A DNA stretch of 52,012 nucleotides from Phycisphaerales bacterium UBA6054 (GCA_002429045.1 DIYM01000031.1:1-52012); one strand, 5' to 3'. Counted from the stretch's first letter, positions 26,501 to 36,293 are shown. The notes: generated by a model not told the origin, from the sequence alone. Made by a program: numbers and translations.

Positions 26501-26995
26501 CGCGCCCCCGCGCCGGCGGAGCTCGCGGAAGAACCCGCTGAGCATCGCCGAGCAGGTCTCCCGTTCGACCCCGGGGATGACCACGCAGCGGTGGTTCAGC
26601 CGGTCGTCTTCGAGCAGCGTGAACAACGAGCGCACCGCGCCGGCCTTGGGATCGTCCGCGCCGTAGAGCACCCGCCCGACCCGCGCGTTGACGATCGTGC
26701 CCGCGCACATCGGGCAGGGCTCGAGCGTGACGGCCAGCGAGCAGCGGTTCAGACGCCAATCGCCGATCCGCGCGCACGCGGCACGAATCGCGATCAGCTC
26801 CGCGTGCCCGCACGGGTCCCTTTCCGTTTCACGCGTGTTGAAGCCCTCGCCGAGCACCTCCCGAGACGCCGTGTCGTACACGACCGCCCCGATGGGGACT
26901 TCTCCGAGCGACGCGGCGCGCTCGCCGAGCACGATCGCGCGGGCCATCATCGCCCGGTCGGCATCGCTCACGGCGGTCGGGTCGGGCGCGCTCAT
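26498..26995 (-). CDS. tadA: tRNA-specific adenosine deaminase
   Basis: 165 residues, typical length. TadA converts A34 to inosine in the tRNA-Arg anticodon. The zinc site and proton shuttle are visible: His64 and Glu66 in 'PCGHAELIAI', Cys94 and Cys97 in 'LEPCPMCAGT'. 'GEGFNTRETERDP' matches the substrate loop. The ATG at 26995 overlaps the tatC stop by 4 bases. A general cytidine/guanine deaminase of the same superfamily is possible but less likely, given the 'LYGADDPKAGAV' segment. Confidence 0.92.
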   Translation of the reverse strand: MSAPDPTAVSDADRAMMARAIVLGERAASLGEVPIGAVVYDTASREVLGEGFNTRETERDPCGHAELIAIRAACARIGDWRLNRCSLAVTLEPCPMCAGTIVNARVGRVLYGADDPKAGAVRSLFTLLEDDRLNHRCVVIPGVERETCSAMLSGFFRELRRRGGA

Positions 26996-28080
26996 TCGTC
27001 GCCCGCGTCCGCCGGTTCTCTCAGATCGCCCGCGATGCGGCTGACCGGCACCACACGCAGGATCAACAGGCCCAACTCGTACAGCAGGTACAGGGGCCCG
27101 GCGAGCAGCATCATCGACACGGGATCGGCGGGGGTGAGCAGGGCGCCGGCGACCGCGCACGCCGCGATCGCGTACCGCCGGTACTTGCCCATGACCTTCG
27201 GATCGATCAGCCCCACCCACCCCAGGAGCACCACGACCACGGGCGTCTGGAACGCCACGCCGAACGCCAGCGCCAGGTTCAGCACCGATTTGAGGTACTC
27301 CTTGATCCGGTACTGCTGGGTGATGCCGGTGACGTCGACCAACTCGGCGGCGCGGACCTCCGGGCGTCCGCCCGGGTCGGACGGGTCCGCGATCGCGACC
27401 CGCAGTTGCATGATCTCGGCGTTGATCCACGCGTTGCCCGGGGCGATGGTCTCGGGGTCTGCTTCCAGGATCGGCAACTCGGGCAGCACGACGCCCTCCG
27501 GCAGCGGCGCGGTGTCGACCTCGGGCGAGGTGATCTGCGAGCCGAAGCCCACGAAGAACGCCAGGATCACGGGCAGCACCGCGACGTACATGAACAGCAT
27601 CGACGCGACGACGAGCACGCCCGAGAACGGCAGCAGGATGTGCACGAACCGGCGTTCGTGCTTGTACAGACCCGGCGCGACGAAGAGCCAGAGCTGGTAG
27701 AGCAGCCAGGGGCTGCCCACGAGCACGGTGATGACGAACGAGAGGTGGACCGCCGCCGCGAAGATCTCGATCAGGCCCAGCGAGATCAGCGTGCTCGCCT
27801 GCCCGCCCTCGATCAGGGCGCTGCGGGCGGGGGCGATCAGCAGTTCGATGATCGGGTTGCGGAACGCGAACGCGATGAAGAAGATCGGGACCACGCCGAC
27901 GATCGAGTAGATCAGGCGCCGCCGCAAGTCCTCGAGGTGATCCCCGAAGGACATGACCGAGGCGTCACCGGGCTCCACGCGTCCCGGGATCTGCCCGCCC
28001 GATGGGCTCCCGGACCGGTTCCCGGTCGCGTCCGGGCGGTCTGCGGTGCGTTCCTGGGGTTGATCGGAGGGGTCGCTCAT
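26992..28080 (-). CDS. tatC: Sec-independent protein translocase subunit TatC with large periplasmic insertion
   Basis: 362 residues against about 250 in most bacteria. TatC binds twin-arginine signal peptides. A Pro/Gly/Asp-rich cytoplasmic N-terminus (about 42 residues) precedes the conserved 'FGDHLEDLRRRLIYS' (residues 45-59). Six membrane helices follow, with family motifs 'LWLFVAPGLYKHERR' (130-144) and 'FGVAFQTPVVVVLL' (273-286). Between helices 3 and 4 an extra segment of about 80 residues (about 181-260) faces the periplasm; normally this loop is short. A minus-strand TAGGAT at 28142-28137, 56 bases before the ATG, is a candidate promoter. No tatA is nearby. Confidence 0.95.
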   Translation of the reverse strand: MSDPSDQPQERTADRPDATGNRSGSPSGGQIPGRVEPGDASVMSFGDHLEDLRRRLIYSIVGVVPIFFIAFAFRNPIIELLIAPARSALIEGGQASTLISLGLIEIFAAAVHLSFVITVLVGSPWLLYQLWLFVAPGLYKHERRFVHILLPFSGVLVVASMLFMYVAVLPVILAFFVGFGSQITSPEVDTAPLPEGVVLPELPILEADPETIAPGNAWINAEIMQLRVAIADPSDPGGRPEVRAAELVDVTGITQQYRIKEYLKSVLNLALAFGVAFQTPVVVVLLGWVGLIDPKVMGKYRRYAIAACAVAGALLTPADPVSMMLLAGPLYLLYELGLLILRVVPVSRIAGDLREPADAGDE

Positions 28081-28271
28081 GGTTCTCGGACGTCAGATTC
28101 TCGCGTCGTTGCCCGACGGGTCGGTGGGTTCGGCGCATCCTAGCGGCACGGGTCTCCGTGAAACCGCCGGGACTCGGCGCAGCCCGAGCCCGCCCGATCG
28201 GCGTGCGGATGATCACGGGTCTCGCACCTTCGACCGAACGCACAGGGAGTCGGGCGTCGTGGATATGTGTG

Positions 28272-28862
28272 ATGGATGAGCAGGGCCCCGATCTCGGCGC
28301 GATCGCCGACGCGATCGCGGGCGATCGCGACGCGTTGCGATCGGTATGGCGTTCGCACCGGCGCTGGGTGGCGGCGATCCTGCTGGCCCACAAGTCCCGC
28401 CAGACCGATCTCGACGACCTGCTGCAGTCGGTCGCGGTCCAGCTGTGCAAGAAGATCCACGATGTCCGTGAGCCCGAGGCGTTCCGGGGTTGGCTGCGGA
28501 TGGTCGCGATCAACGCCGCGAGGGCCGACGGGCGGACGGTCAGCCGGAAGCGCCAGGGGTTCCTGCGCCTCGTCGGGCGGTCGAGCGAGCGGGACGAGGC
28601 GCCCGCGCCCGAGCACACGGCTCGCGCCGAGGAGGCCGCCCGCCTGATGTCGCTGGCGATGTCCCTGCCCGAGGGCTACCGGGAGCCGCTGCTGATGCGG
28701 TGCGTCAAGGGCATGAGCTACCGGCAGATCGGCGACGCGATGGAACTGCCGGAAACGACGATCGAGACCCGCATCGCACGCGGGCGACGGATGTTGCGGG
28801 AACTGGCATCCGGTGAAGAGAAGCAGAAGACACCCGCGCCGGCAGCCGCCGGGAGCGTGTGA
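28272..28862 (+). CDS. ECF-type RNA polymerase sigma factor
   Basis: 196 residues. Region 2 is visible as 'LRSVWRSHRRWVAAILLAHKSRQTDLDDLLQSVAVQL' (about residues 18-55, core binding and -10 recognition). Region 4 is visible as 'LPEGYREPLLMRCVKGMSYRQIGDAMELPETTIETRIARGRRMLRE' (about 140-185), a helix-turn-helix for -35 binding. The start is set at the ATG; a GTG directly before it is possible. The ribosome site is weak. The next gene starts inside its stop codon (TGATG), so a membrane anti-sigma candidate is coupled to it. It resembles the planctomycete ECF groups but I cannot name a subgroup. Confidence 0.9.
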   Translation: MDEQGPDLGAIADAIAGDRDALRSVWRSHRRWVAAILLAHKSRQTDLDDLLQSVAVQLCKKIHDVREPEAFRGWLRMVAINAARADGRTVSRKRQGFLRLVGRSSERDEAPAPEHTARAEEAARLMSLAMSLPEGYREPLLMRCVKGMSYRQIGDAMELPETTIETRIARGRRMLRELASGEEKQKTPAPAAAGSV

Positions 28863-29560
28863 TGAACCAGCGAGGTGATCCGATGGACAACCGCGACCCG
28901 CATGCCGAGCCCCACGCAGGCGCGACCCGCCCCGACCCCGGCACGCCCGACGGGCGTGACGTGCTGATCTCGCGCGTGATCGACGCGGAGGCATCGCCCG
29001 AGGACTGGTCGGCGTTCCGCGCGTTGGCCGAGTCGGATCCGACCGTGTGGCGGGATCTGGGCGAGGCGCAGCGTCAGAACGAGGTCCTGGGCGAGGCGTT
29101 CCGGGACGAGATCCGCGTCGCCGACTCGGTCGAACTGCCCGAGTTGATCGCGGACGATGGGCCTTTCCAGCGGCGGCTGGATTCGATCGGGCGTTGGGGC
29201 GGCTGGGCGGCGGCCGCGGCGATCCTGCTGGTGTGGACCACCGGTTTGCCGCTCGGATCGAACCAGCGCGCGTCGCTGATCCCGATGGGCACCGCCCTGT
29301 CCGACGCGACCCCGGACGAAGCGATGGAGCGGTACATCGAGGCGGGTCAGCGCGCGGGCCGGGTGGTCGGCGAGGTGCCCGATCGCCTCGTGATCGAGAC
29401 GATCCCGCAGGCGGACGGCTCGATCGAGGTGGTCTATCTGCGCCAGATCATCGAGCGCCGCGTCACGGACCAGGTCTTCCGCGAGTCCAAGACCGATTCG
29501 GGCGCAACGGTTCCCGTCCGCATCCCCGCCTCGGACATCCAGAGGCGCCGGTCGTTCTGA
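28862..29560 (+). CDS. Membrane-anchored anti-sigma factor candidate
   Basis: 232 residues from the ATG at 28862, which shares a base with the sigma-factor stop and has GGGAG 6 bases upstream; an in-frame ATG at 28883 behind GAGGTGAT is an alternative. The cytoplasmic part includes 'LISRVIDAEASPEDWSAFRALAESDP', a pattern common at the start of anti-sigma domains. There is one membrane helix (about residues 113-128, 'WGGWAAAAAILLVWTTGL') and an external domain with 'EVVYLRQIIERRVTDQVFRE'. The zinc HxxxCxxC motif is absent. The role is inferred from position after the sigma gene, size and topology. Confidence 0.7.
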   Translation: MNQRGDPMDNRDPHAEPHAGATRPDPGTPDGRDVLISRVIDAEASPEDWSAFRALAESDPTVWRDLGEAQRQNEVLGEAFRDEIRVADSVELPELIADDGPFQRRLDSIGRWGGWAAAAAILLVWTTGLPLGSNQRASLIPMGTALSDATPDEAMERYIEAGQRAGRVVGEVPDRLVIETIPQADGSIEVVYLRQIIERRVTDQVFRESKTDSGATVPVRIPASDIQRRRSF

Positions 29561-29673
29561 ACCATCCCACATCATCCGTCAGATCCCCGACGGGATCCGC
29601 CCGGCGGCGCATCCGGTGTGCCGAGTACCGAGTTTCAACCAGGGTCTTCCCAACCGCGACGAGGAGCTTTTTC

Positions 29674-30975
29674 ATGTTTGATCGGACCAAAGTCAACGGT
29701 GTTGCATCCGCCATCGTTGCCGGCTCGCTGGCGGTGTTCGCCGGGTCGGCGAGCGCCCAGTTTGTCGTCGATGCCGCGGCCGAGCCGCAGGCCCGAGAAA
29801 CCACCACCAAGACGCAGACGATCGCGATGACCACCAACGACGGGAAGTCGTACAAGGTGTTCATCGAGGGCGACGCGGTCGTCGAGGCGTGGGCGAACGG
29901 CGAGCCGGTCGACGCGACCCGTGTGACCAAGGACGCCGAGGGCATCTACTTCCTCGATGACAAGGGCAACATCACCGAGACCATCCGCCTGAGCATCACC
30001 CCGCCCGAGACGCCCGGATCGTTCCGGTTCCCCGGGCAGCCCTCCCTCCCCGGGATGGCGGGCGCCCCCGAAGCGCCCCGCGCGATGGGTTTTTTCTCGG
30101 GCGACGACAACACCGGGATGACCTGGACCGCCAAAGTTGAGATGCAAGCCCCGCCCGTGATGCTCGGCATCAACCTGAGCAGCCCGGGCGACGCGCTGCG
30201 CTCCCAGCTGAGGCTGGGTGATCTCCCGGCGATCCTGGTGGACGGGGTGATCGACGGCCTGCCCGCGTCCAACGCGGGGCTGGAGAAGTACGACATCATC
30301 GTGTCGCTCGACGGGTCGGAGGGCTCGTCGAGCCAGACCCTCTCCGAGGTGCTCGCCGACAAGGAAGCCGGCGAACCGCTCGAGATGCACGTGATCCGCG
30401 GCGGCAAGAAGATCCACATCGTCGCGAAGCTCGCCGCCTACGACGCCAAGGCGCTCGGGCAGGAGCCCGCGATCGTCTTCGACGAACGCCGGTTCCCCGG
30501 CCTGGCGACCCGCTCGGATGACAACCAGGATGTGCAGGTCTGGATCGACCGGGGCAAGGGGCAGCTCGAGCAGATCGAGCGGGACTACGTCGCCCAGATG
30601 GAGGACATGCGTCGCGCCCTCCGCGAGCGGGCGGCATCGGAAGAGGAGATGCGTTCCAAGGTCGCCGAGGCGATGCGTGAGGCCGAGCGTCGCGTGCTCG
30701 AACTGCGCGGCGGGCAGCTGTTCGTCCGCGAGGCGGACGAGGTCGCCCGTCGGGCGGCCGAAGAGATCACCCGGCTCGAGCGCCACCTCGCCGAAGAGAT
30801 GCCCGAGATCGAGGAAGAGCTCGACGAGCGGTTCGCCGAGATCGAGGAGCGGTTCGAGGCCATGGAAGAGCGCCTCGAAGAGCAGGCCGAGCGTCTCGGG
30901 GACCGTATGGAGCGGCTCATGGCGCTCATGGAACGGATGGCCGACCGGATCGAGCGGGCGTTCGACGAAGAATGA
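29674..30975 (+). CDS. Exported PDZ-domain protein with long C-terminal coiled coil
   Basis: 433 residues. The ATG at 29674 has GAGGAG at 29661-29666. A signal peptide (ending near ...GSASAQ) is followed by a beta-rich segment. A PDZ domain covers about residues 160-255, with 'VDGVIDGLPASNAGLEKYDI' and 'HVIRGGKKIHIVAKLA' giving the peptide-binding groove pattern. A highly charged coiled coil covers about 290-433, with Glu/Arg heptads such as 'EEELDERFAEIEERFEAMEE'. There is no protease domain. It is the third gene of the sigma/anti-sigma unit and could sense misfolded or cell-wall substrates, or be the main target; both are inference. Confidence 0.85.
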   Translation: MFDRTKVNGVASAIVAGSLAVFAGSASAQFVVDAAAEPQARETTTKTQTIAMTTNDGKSYKVFIEGDAVVEAWANGEPVDATRVTKDAEGIYFLDDKGNITETIRLSITPPETPGSFRFPGQPSLPGMAGAPEAPRAMGFFSGDDNTGMTWTAKVEMQAPPVMLGINLSSPGDALRSQLRLGDLPAILVDGVIDGLPASNAGLEKYDIIVSLDGSEGSSSQTLSEVLADKEAGEPLEMHVIRGGKKIHIVAKLAAYDAKALGQEPAIVFDERRFPGLATRSDDNQDVQVWIDRGKGQLEQIERDYVAQMEDMRRALRERAASEEEMRSKVAEAMREAERRVLELRGGQLFVREADEVARRAAEEITRLERHLAEEMPEIEEELDERFAEIEERFEAMEERLEEQAERLGDRMERLMALMERMADRIERAFDEE

Positions 30976-30993
30976 CGGGGTCGGGGCGACAAT

Positions 30994-31020
30994 CGGGCCC
31001 GGGATCTGAAACCGGGCCCG
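30994..31020 (+). terminator. Hairpin downstream of the PDZ gene
   Basis: CGGGCCCGG 30994-31002 pairs with CCGGGCCCG 31012-31020 across a 9-base loop. A T-run is missing, so it may be a weak terminator or an mRNA-end stabiliser. Confidence 0.45.
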
Positions 31021-31031
31021 GGCGTCGCCGG

Positions 31032-31199
31032 TAGAACCGACACGAAAAAGTGAGCTTGCACGCCGGCGCGCGAAAACACACTCCGGGGATTCCCAACCCT
31101 GTATCTGCCCAGACACGGCCTGCGATGCTCCGGACAACCCAGCCACGACGCCGGCTCTGTCGTTCTTGAACGCACAGGGCGGCTCACGGAACCCACGCG
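31032..31199 (+). ncRNA. Structured small RNA candidate, 6S RNA-like architecture
   Basis: An intergenic region with no open frame folds by hand into one rod. The closing stem is GTGAGC 31050-31055 with GCTCAC 31182-31187. The second stem is GCCGGCG 31062-31068 with CGCCGGC 31149-31155. A near-symmetric internal bubble of 13 and 14 bases follows (31069-31081 and 31135-31148). A third stem is 31082-31088 with 31128-31134 (one G-U), and an apical hairpin around 31097-31117 tops it. A TAGAAC at 31032-31037 could be its -10. The closing stem ends right at the start of a strong intrinsic terminator (31188-31225). Stem-bubble-stem of about 140-180 bases is the plan of 6S RNA, which mimics an open promoter. 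Identity is not proven; no covariance was available. Confidence 0.5.
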
Positions 31200-31225
31200 A
31201 CGAGACCCCGCGTGGGTTCCTTTTT
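31188..31225 (+). terminator. Strong intrinsic terminator ending the small-RNA region
   Basis: A perfect 12-bp stem, GGAACCCACGCG 31188-31199 with CGCGTGGGTTCC 31209-31220, and a 9-base loop, followed by TTTTT at 31221-31225. This is the best rho-independent terminator in the window. It is 200 bases beyond the PDZ stop codon, so it more likely serves the small RNA than the operon. Confidence 0.85.
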
Positions 31226-31395
31226 CTTCGGCCCGTTCGGGGCGGAGTTCCCTTGTCGGCCCGCTCGGATCGGAGCGCCGCTCCTGTACGCTCCTGTACG
31301 CTCGTGCCGAGTTCGTAGGGCGTGGGCGGCGATCCGAACCGTGGAGGGGGGGCGTCGGTATGATCGATCGGGGCATCCCGCCCTTGGAGCGCCGC

Positions 31396-32469
31396 ATGAC
31401 CCAGCCGGACGATCGCGACGGACAGGACACCCGTTCCGGGGACGAGTTGATCACGCGGGTCCGCGGCTCGGCGGACGCGTTGCGGTCGGAGATCTCCAAG
31501 GTGATCGTGGGGCAGGAAGACGTCGTCGATCAGATCCTGATGACGATCTTCTGCGGGGGGCACGCGTTGCTGGTGGGTGTGCCGGGCCTGGCCAAGACGC
31601 TGCTGGTCTCGACGATCGCCCGCGCGATGGACCTGGAGTTCAGCCGGGTGCAGTTCACGCCCGACCTGATGCCCAGCGACATCACGGGGACCGAGGTCAT
31701 CGAGGAAGACAAGTCGACCGGGCGGCGCGAGCTGCGGTTCGTCCCGGGCCCGGTCTTCGCGAATGTGCTGCTGGCGGACGAGATCAACCGCACCCCTCCG
31801 AAGACCCAGGCCGCGCTGCTCGAGTCGATGCAGGAGCGTCAGGTCTCGGTCGGGGGCGTCCGGCACGAGTTGCCCGATCCGTTCTTCGTGCTCGCGACCC
31901 AGAACCCGTTGGAGCAGGAGGGCACGTACCCGCTGCCCGAGGCCCAGCTCGACCGGTTCATGTTCCAGATCCTGATCCGCTATCCCAGCGAGCAGGAAGA
32001 GCTGGAGGTGATGCGGCGCAGCGCCAGCAAGGAGGAGGTCTCGATCGACGCCGTGGTCGACGCCGGGGCGATCAAGGACGCCCGTCGGATCGTTCGGCAC
32101 TGCCCGGTTCCCGAGTACGTCCTGACCTACGCGTTGCGGCTGGTCCGGGCGACGCGGGGCGACGCGGATTCGCCCGATGTCGTCCGGGACTATCTGTCTT
32201 GGGGGGCTGGCCCGCGGGCGTCGGAAGCGCTGGTCCACGCGGCGAAGGCCCACGCGCTGATCCGTGGCAGCGGGGTCGTGACCGACGCCGATGTTCGCTC
32301 GGTCGCCCACCCGGTGCTGCGGCACCGCGTGCTGACCAACTTCAACGCCGAGGCCGACCAGGTCACGCCCGACTCGATTATCGACACGCTGCTGGGGACG
32401 GTGCCCGTGACCGACGAGGATGACTCGGACCGCAGGCTGGCCGAGGGCGTGCTCCGATCCCCCGCCTGA
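31396..32469 (+). CDS. MoxR-type AAA+ ATPase
   Basis: 357 residues from the ATG at 31396 with TTGGAG at 31384-31389; an in-frame ATG at 31360 overlaps a TATGAT that looks like the -10 element. Walker A 'GVPGLAKT' lies near residues 61-68, Walker B 'LLADEINRTPPKTQ' near 126-140, sensor 1 'FVLATQNPLEQEGTYPLPEAQLDRF', with a C-terminal lid domain. MoxR ATPases act as chaperones that assemble or activate von Willebrand factor-domain complexes, usually with DUF58 and VWA genes next to them. Here no such partner follows; the next genes are an Rrf2 regulator and lysS. Confidence 0.93.
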   Translation: MTQPDDRDGQDTRSGDELITRVRGSADALRSEISKVIVGQEDVVDQILMTIFCGGHALLVGVPGLAKTLLVSTIARAMDLEFSRVQFTPDLMPSDITGTEVIEEDKSTGRRELRFVPGPVFANVLLADEINRTPPKTQAALLESMQERQVSVGGVRHELPDPFFVLATQNPLEQEGTYPLPEAQLDRFMFQILIRYPSEQEELEVMRRSASKEEVSIDAVVDAGAIKDARRIVRHCPVPEYVLTYALRLVRATRGDADSPDVVRDYLSWGAGPRASEALVHAAKAHALIRGSGVVTDADVRSVAHPVLRHRVLTNFNAEADQVTPDSIIDTLLGTVPVTDEDDSDRRLAEGVLRSPA

Positions 32470-32552
32470 CCCGACCGCCGATGGGCGGTGCGGCGCGGGC
32501 GGTTTCCGCGGCATTCCGGCGGGGCGGTTCGTCGGAACTGGGGGACATCGCG

Positions 32553-32558
32553 TACAAT
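32553..32558 (+). promoter_or_regulatory. -10 element upstream of the Rrf2 regulator gene
   Basis: TACAAT, a close match to the -10 consensus, 60 bases before the TTG start. No good -35 is visible. Confidence 0.4.
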
Positions 32559-32618
32559 CTTGTCCGTTGACTCTCCGGATCACGCCCGTTTACGCACTGA
32601 TGCAGATCGGACCCGACC

Positions 32619-33080
32619 TTGCTGAGCCAGACCACCGAGTACGCCCTTCGCGCCATGAGCTGCCTGGCGTATGACCCGGAACGCCTGACCTCGACGATCG
32701 AGCTGGCCGAGGTGACCAAGGTTCCCTCCAACTACCTGGCCAAGGTCCTCCAATCGCTGGCGCAGGCCGAGCTGATCGTGGGGCGCCGCGGCGTGGGGGG
32801 CGGGTACAAGCTCAACCGCCCGGCCGAGGACATCACCCTGCTCGAGGTGATCAACTCCATCGACAAGGTCGAGCGGATCACCACCTGCCCGCTCGGGCTC
32901 GAGAATCACGGGAGCAGGCTCTGCCCGCTGCACCGGCGCATGGACCAGGCCGCCGCCGGGCTGATCAAGCACTTCGAGGGCGTGACCCTCAAGGACATCG
33001 TGACCGAGCCGGAGGCGACCCGCCCGCTGTGCGATACGACGCGCACCGCGAAGGTCGAGATGACGTTCGGCAACAGCTGA
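32619..33080 (+). CDS. Rrf2 family transcriptional regulator
   Basis: 153 residues. The TTG start at 32619 is chosen because it yields the invariant family opening MLSQTTEYALRAM. The winged helix spans residues 1-75 ('VPSNYLAKVLQSLAQAELIVGRRGVGGGYKLNRP'). Behind it are Cys residues in 'ITTCPLGLENHGSRLCPLHRRMD', in the position where IscR/NsrR members bind an iron-sulfur cluster. Only two are in that loop and the spacing differs from the classical three-Cys pattern, so cluster binding is possible but unproven. Targets unknown. Confidence 0.9.
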   Translation: MLSQTTEYALRAMSCLAYDPERLTSTIELAEVTKVPSNYLAKVLQSLAQAELIVGRRGVGGGYKLNRPAEDITLLEVINSIDKVERITTCPLGLENHGSRLCPLHRRMDQAAAGLIKHFEGVTLKDIVTEPEATRPLCDTTRTAKVEMTFGNS

Positions 33081-33127
33081 TCGGGCACGGGGGGCCTCGG
33101 GCGCGGGTTCGGGGCGTTCGGGCGGGT

Positions 33128-33138
33128 TACGATCCGGC
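33128..33138 (+). promoter_or_regulatory. Leaderless -10 element for lysS
   Basis: TACGAT at 33128-33133 is followed by 5 bases and the GTG at 33139. No ribosome site is present. Confidence 0.55.
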
Positions 33139-34713
<1,575 letters not shown>

Positions 34714-34725
<12 letters not shown>

Positions 34726-34764
34726 GCCCAAGCACAGACCCAAGCACTGAGCTCAAGCACAGAG
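34714..34764 (+). repeat. Four-unit short tandem repeat across the lysS stop codon
   Basis: Units of 12-13 bases: CCCAAGCACTGAG (34714), CCCAAGCACAGA (34727), CCCAAGCACTGAG (34739), CTCAAGCACAGAG (34752). The first unit encodes Pro-Lys-His-stop and the later ones are non-coding copies. Confidence 0.85.
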
Positions 34765-34810
34765 CCCGGGCCCGAGCCGGGGGAGCACCGATTCCGGGAT
34801 CGGGCTCGAT

Positions 34811-34838
34811 GAAAAAGCCCCGGTGTTGCCCGGGGCTT
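34811..34838 (-). terminator. Intrinsic terminator of the secreted unknown gene at 34864-35934
   Basis: AAGCCCCGG 34815-34823 pairs with CCGGGGCTT 34830-34838. On the minus strand the hairpin runs into a TTTTT tract (complement of AAAAA at 34812-34816). It may also stop lysS transcription from the other side. Confidence 0.8.
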
Positions 34839-34863
34839 GTCGGAGACACGGTGTCACGCAGGC

Positions 34864-35934
34864 TTACTCGTCGCCCGATTCGTTGGGCCCGGACTTGCGT
34901 CTCGGATTGACGATGCCCAGATCGGCGGCCTCTTCAGCCGTGAGCGTGCGGATGTTCATGCCCCCCTCGTAGTTGACCTTGCGGTCGTGCATGACGTTGA
35001 TGCGAGTCACGGTGGGAGAGATGTTCGGGTTGTTGCGGGACTCGCGGAGCGCGTTGAAGAACCGGATCGCGTCCTCGACACCGAGCGTTCGGACCGCCGC
35101 GTCGAACTCCTCGACCTCCTGCTCGACGATCTCGGGGTCGCTGGAGATGATGCCGGTCAGGGACGCGACCTGCTCGTTCTGGATCCCGAGCTGATCGAGG
35201 AGTTCGTCGGCGTTGGACTTGCCTTCGACGAGCAGGCCCTGATACGCGAGCCGGGCCTCGTGGATGGAATCCTCGAGGATGAAGATCATGAAGTTGCTCA
35301 GCCCGTCCTGGCCCTCGACGGCCTGGATCTCTTCGCTCACCGCCCGCTTGTACTCCTGGACGATGTGGCTGTTCATCCCGCCCTGGGTGCGTGAGAGGAT
35401 GCTGCGGTTGGTGAGTTCATCGGAGAGGGTGGTCCGCCCGACGAGGGGCTTGACCATCTCGGTGATGCGCGTCATCTCTTCGAGGTCCGACATGTCCAGG
35501 CCCGCGATCACGCCGCCGGTCAGTTCCCAGTAGAGGTCGATGTTCTCGATGACCAGCATCTCGAACCGGGCGCGTCGCCCGAAGATCACGGGCATGATCG
35601 CGTCGACCGAGCCCTCGCCGACGGTCGGGTTGGCGCGGAGCGCGACGATGTCGGGCAGTTCCTTGAGCCGGACGATCCGTCCGTCATCGCCACGCTCGGC
35701 CAGCGGGGGGTAGGGGATGTCCGTGGGCAGTTCGGCGATACGCCGCGCGGTCCCGGGCTCCGGGCGGGCTTCGGTGCGGGGGGCCGCCCGCTGGGGTTGG
35801 GGCTCGGGGTTGTACTCGGGCTGCTCGGGCTTCTCGGCCGGGGGAGGCGGCGCGACCTGGGCCTGGGACACGCCCGCGGCGATCCCGAGGGCGGCGAGCA
35901 TGCGGAGCGGTGCGTTGTGGAACGGGGTGTTCAT
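34864..35934 (-). CDS. Secreted protein of unknown function, Pro-rich N-terminus
   Basis: 356 residues. GGAGGAAG on the minus strand supports the ATG at 35934. A signal peptide (LRMLAALGIAAGVSQAQ) is followed by a Pro/Glu/Arg-rich stretch of about 45 residues, likely a flexible spacer. A mainly helical domain follows ('MLVIENIDLYWELTGGVIAGL', 'EEFDAAVRTLGVEDAIRFFNAL'). Acidic, no Cys. I do not recognise a family. Monocistronic, with its own terminator. Confidence 0.75.
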   Translation of the reverse strand: MNTPFHNAPLRMLAALGIAAGVSQAQVAPPPPAEKPEQPEYNPEPQPQRAAPRTEARPEPGTARRIAELPTDIPYPPLAERGDDGRIVRLKELPDIVALRANPTVGEGSVDAIMPVIFGRRARFEMLVIENIDLYWELTGGVIAGLDMSDLEEMTRITEMVKPLVGRTTLSDELTNRSILSRTQGGMNSHIVQEYKRAVSEEIQAVEGQDGLSNFMIFILEDSIHEARLAYQGLLVEGKSNADELLDQLGIQNEQVASLTGIISSDPEIVEQEVEEFDAAVRTLGVEDAIRFFNALRESRNNPNISPTVTRINVMHDRKVNYEGGMNIRTLTAEEAADLGIVNPRRKSGPNESGDE

Positions 35935-36293
35935 GTCTGCTTCCTCCCGGGATGGCGGTGGTTGCCGCCGATTGGTCTCGCCCGAGCCGGGCGTGGTTGG
36001 TCTGATCTCGCCGGCGGGACGGCCGGGTATTCGCTGCGGATGCCCCGTCCGATACGGCGGGACGATAAGGGTAGATCGGCGAAACGCCGTCCTCCCAGCA
36101 TCGGGCCGATGTCGGCACCGATTGACCCGTGGGGCACCGATTCCCGCCCGCCTTCGGACGCTCTCTGTGGTGTAGCGACGGACCCGCCGGATAGTTTCCA
36201 GAAATAAACGCTCGGTGCATGAATTTCTGATCCGGGCGCCGGCGCGGGCGATCCGATGTCCCGGAGCGTCCGATTCTCGGTCTAGGGTTGGGC
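35935..36293. other. Divergent promoter region between the secreted unknown and pyrE
   Basis: About 360 bases without a gene. An AT-rich patch (36186-36230) contains the inverted repeat CAGAAAT 36199-36205 / ATTTCTG 36223-36229, a possible operator. The pyrE -10 lies at the right end. No clear -10 for the minus-strand gene could be fixed. Confidence 0.35.
36283..36293 (+). promoter_or_regulatory. Leaderless -10 element for pyrE
   Basis: TAGGGT at 36283-36288 is followed by 5 bases and the ATG at 36294. Confidence 0.55.

Noticed and set aside
30994..31020. CGGGCCCGG hairpin as part of the 6S-like RNA
   Set aside because: It lies before the closing stem and is self-contained; better explained as the 3' end of the PDZ transcript.
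29635..32583. 982-codon open frame on the minus strand over the PDZ gene, small-RNA region and MoxR gene
   Set aside because: Shadow frame of GC-rich codons; it crosses two terminators and the structured RNA and shows no domain.
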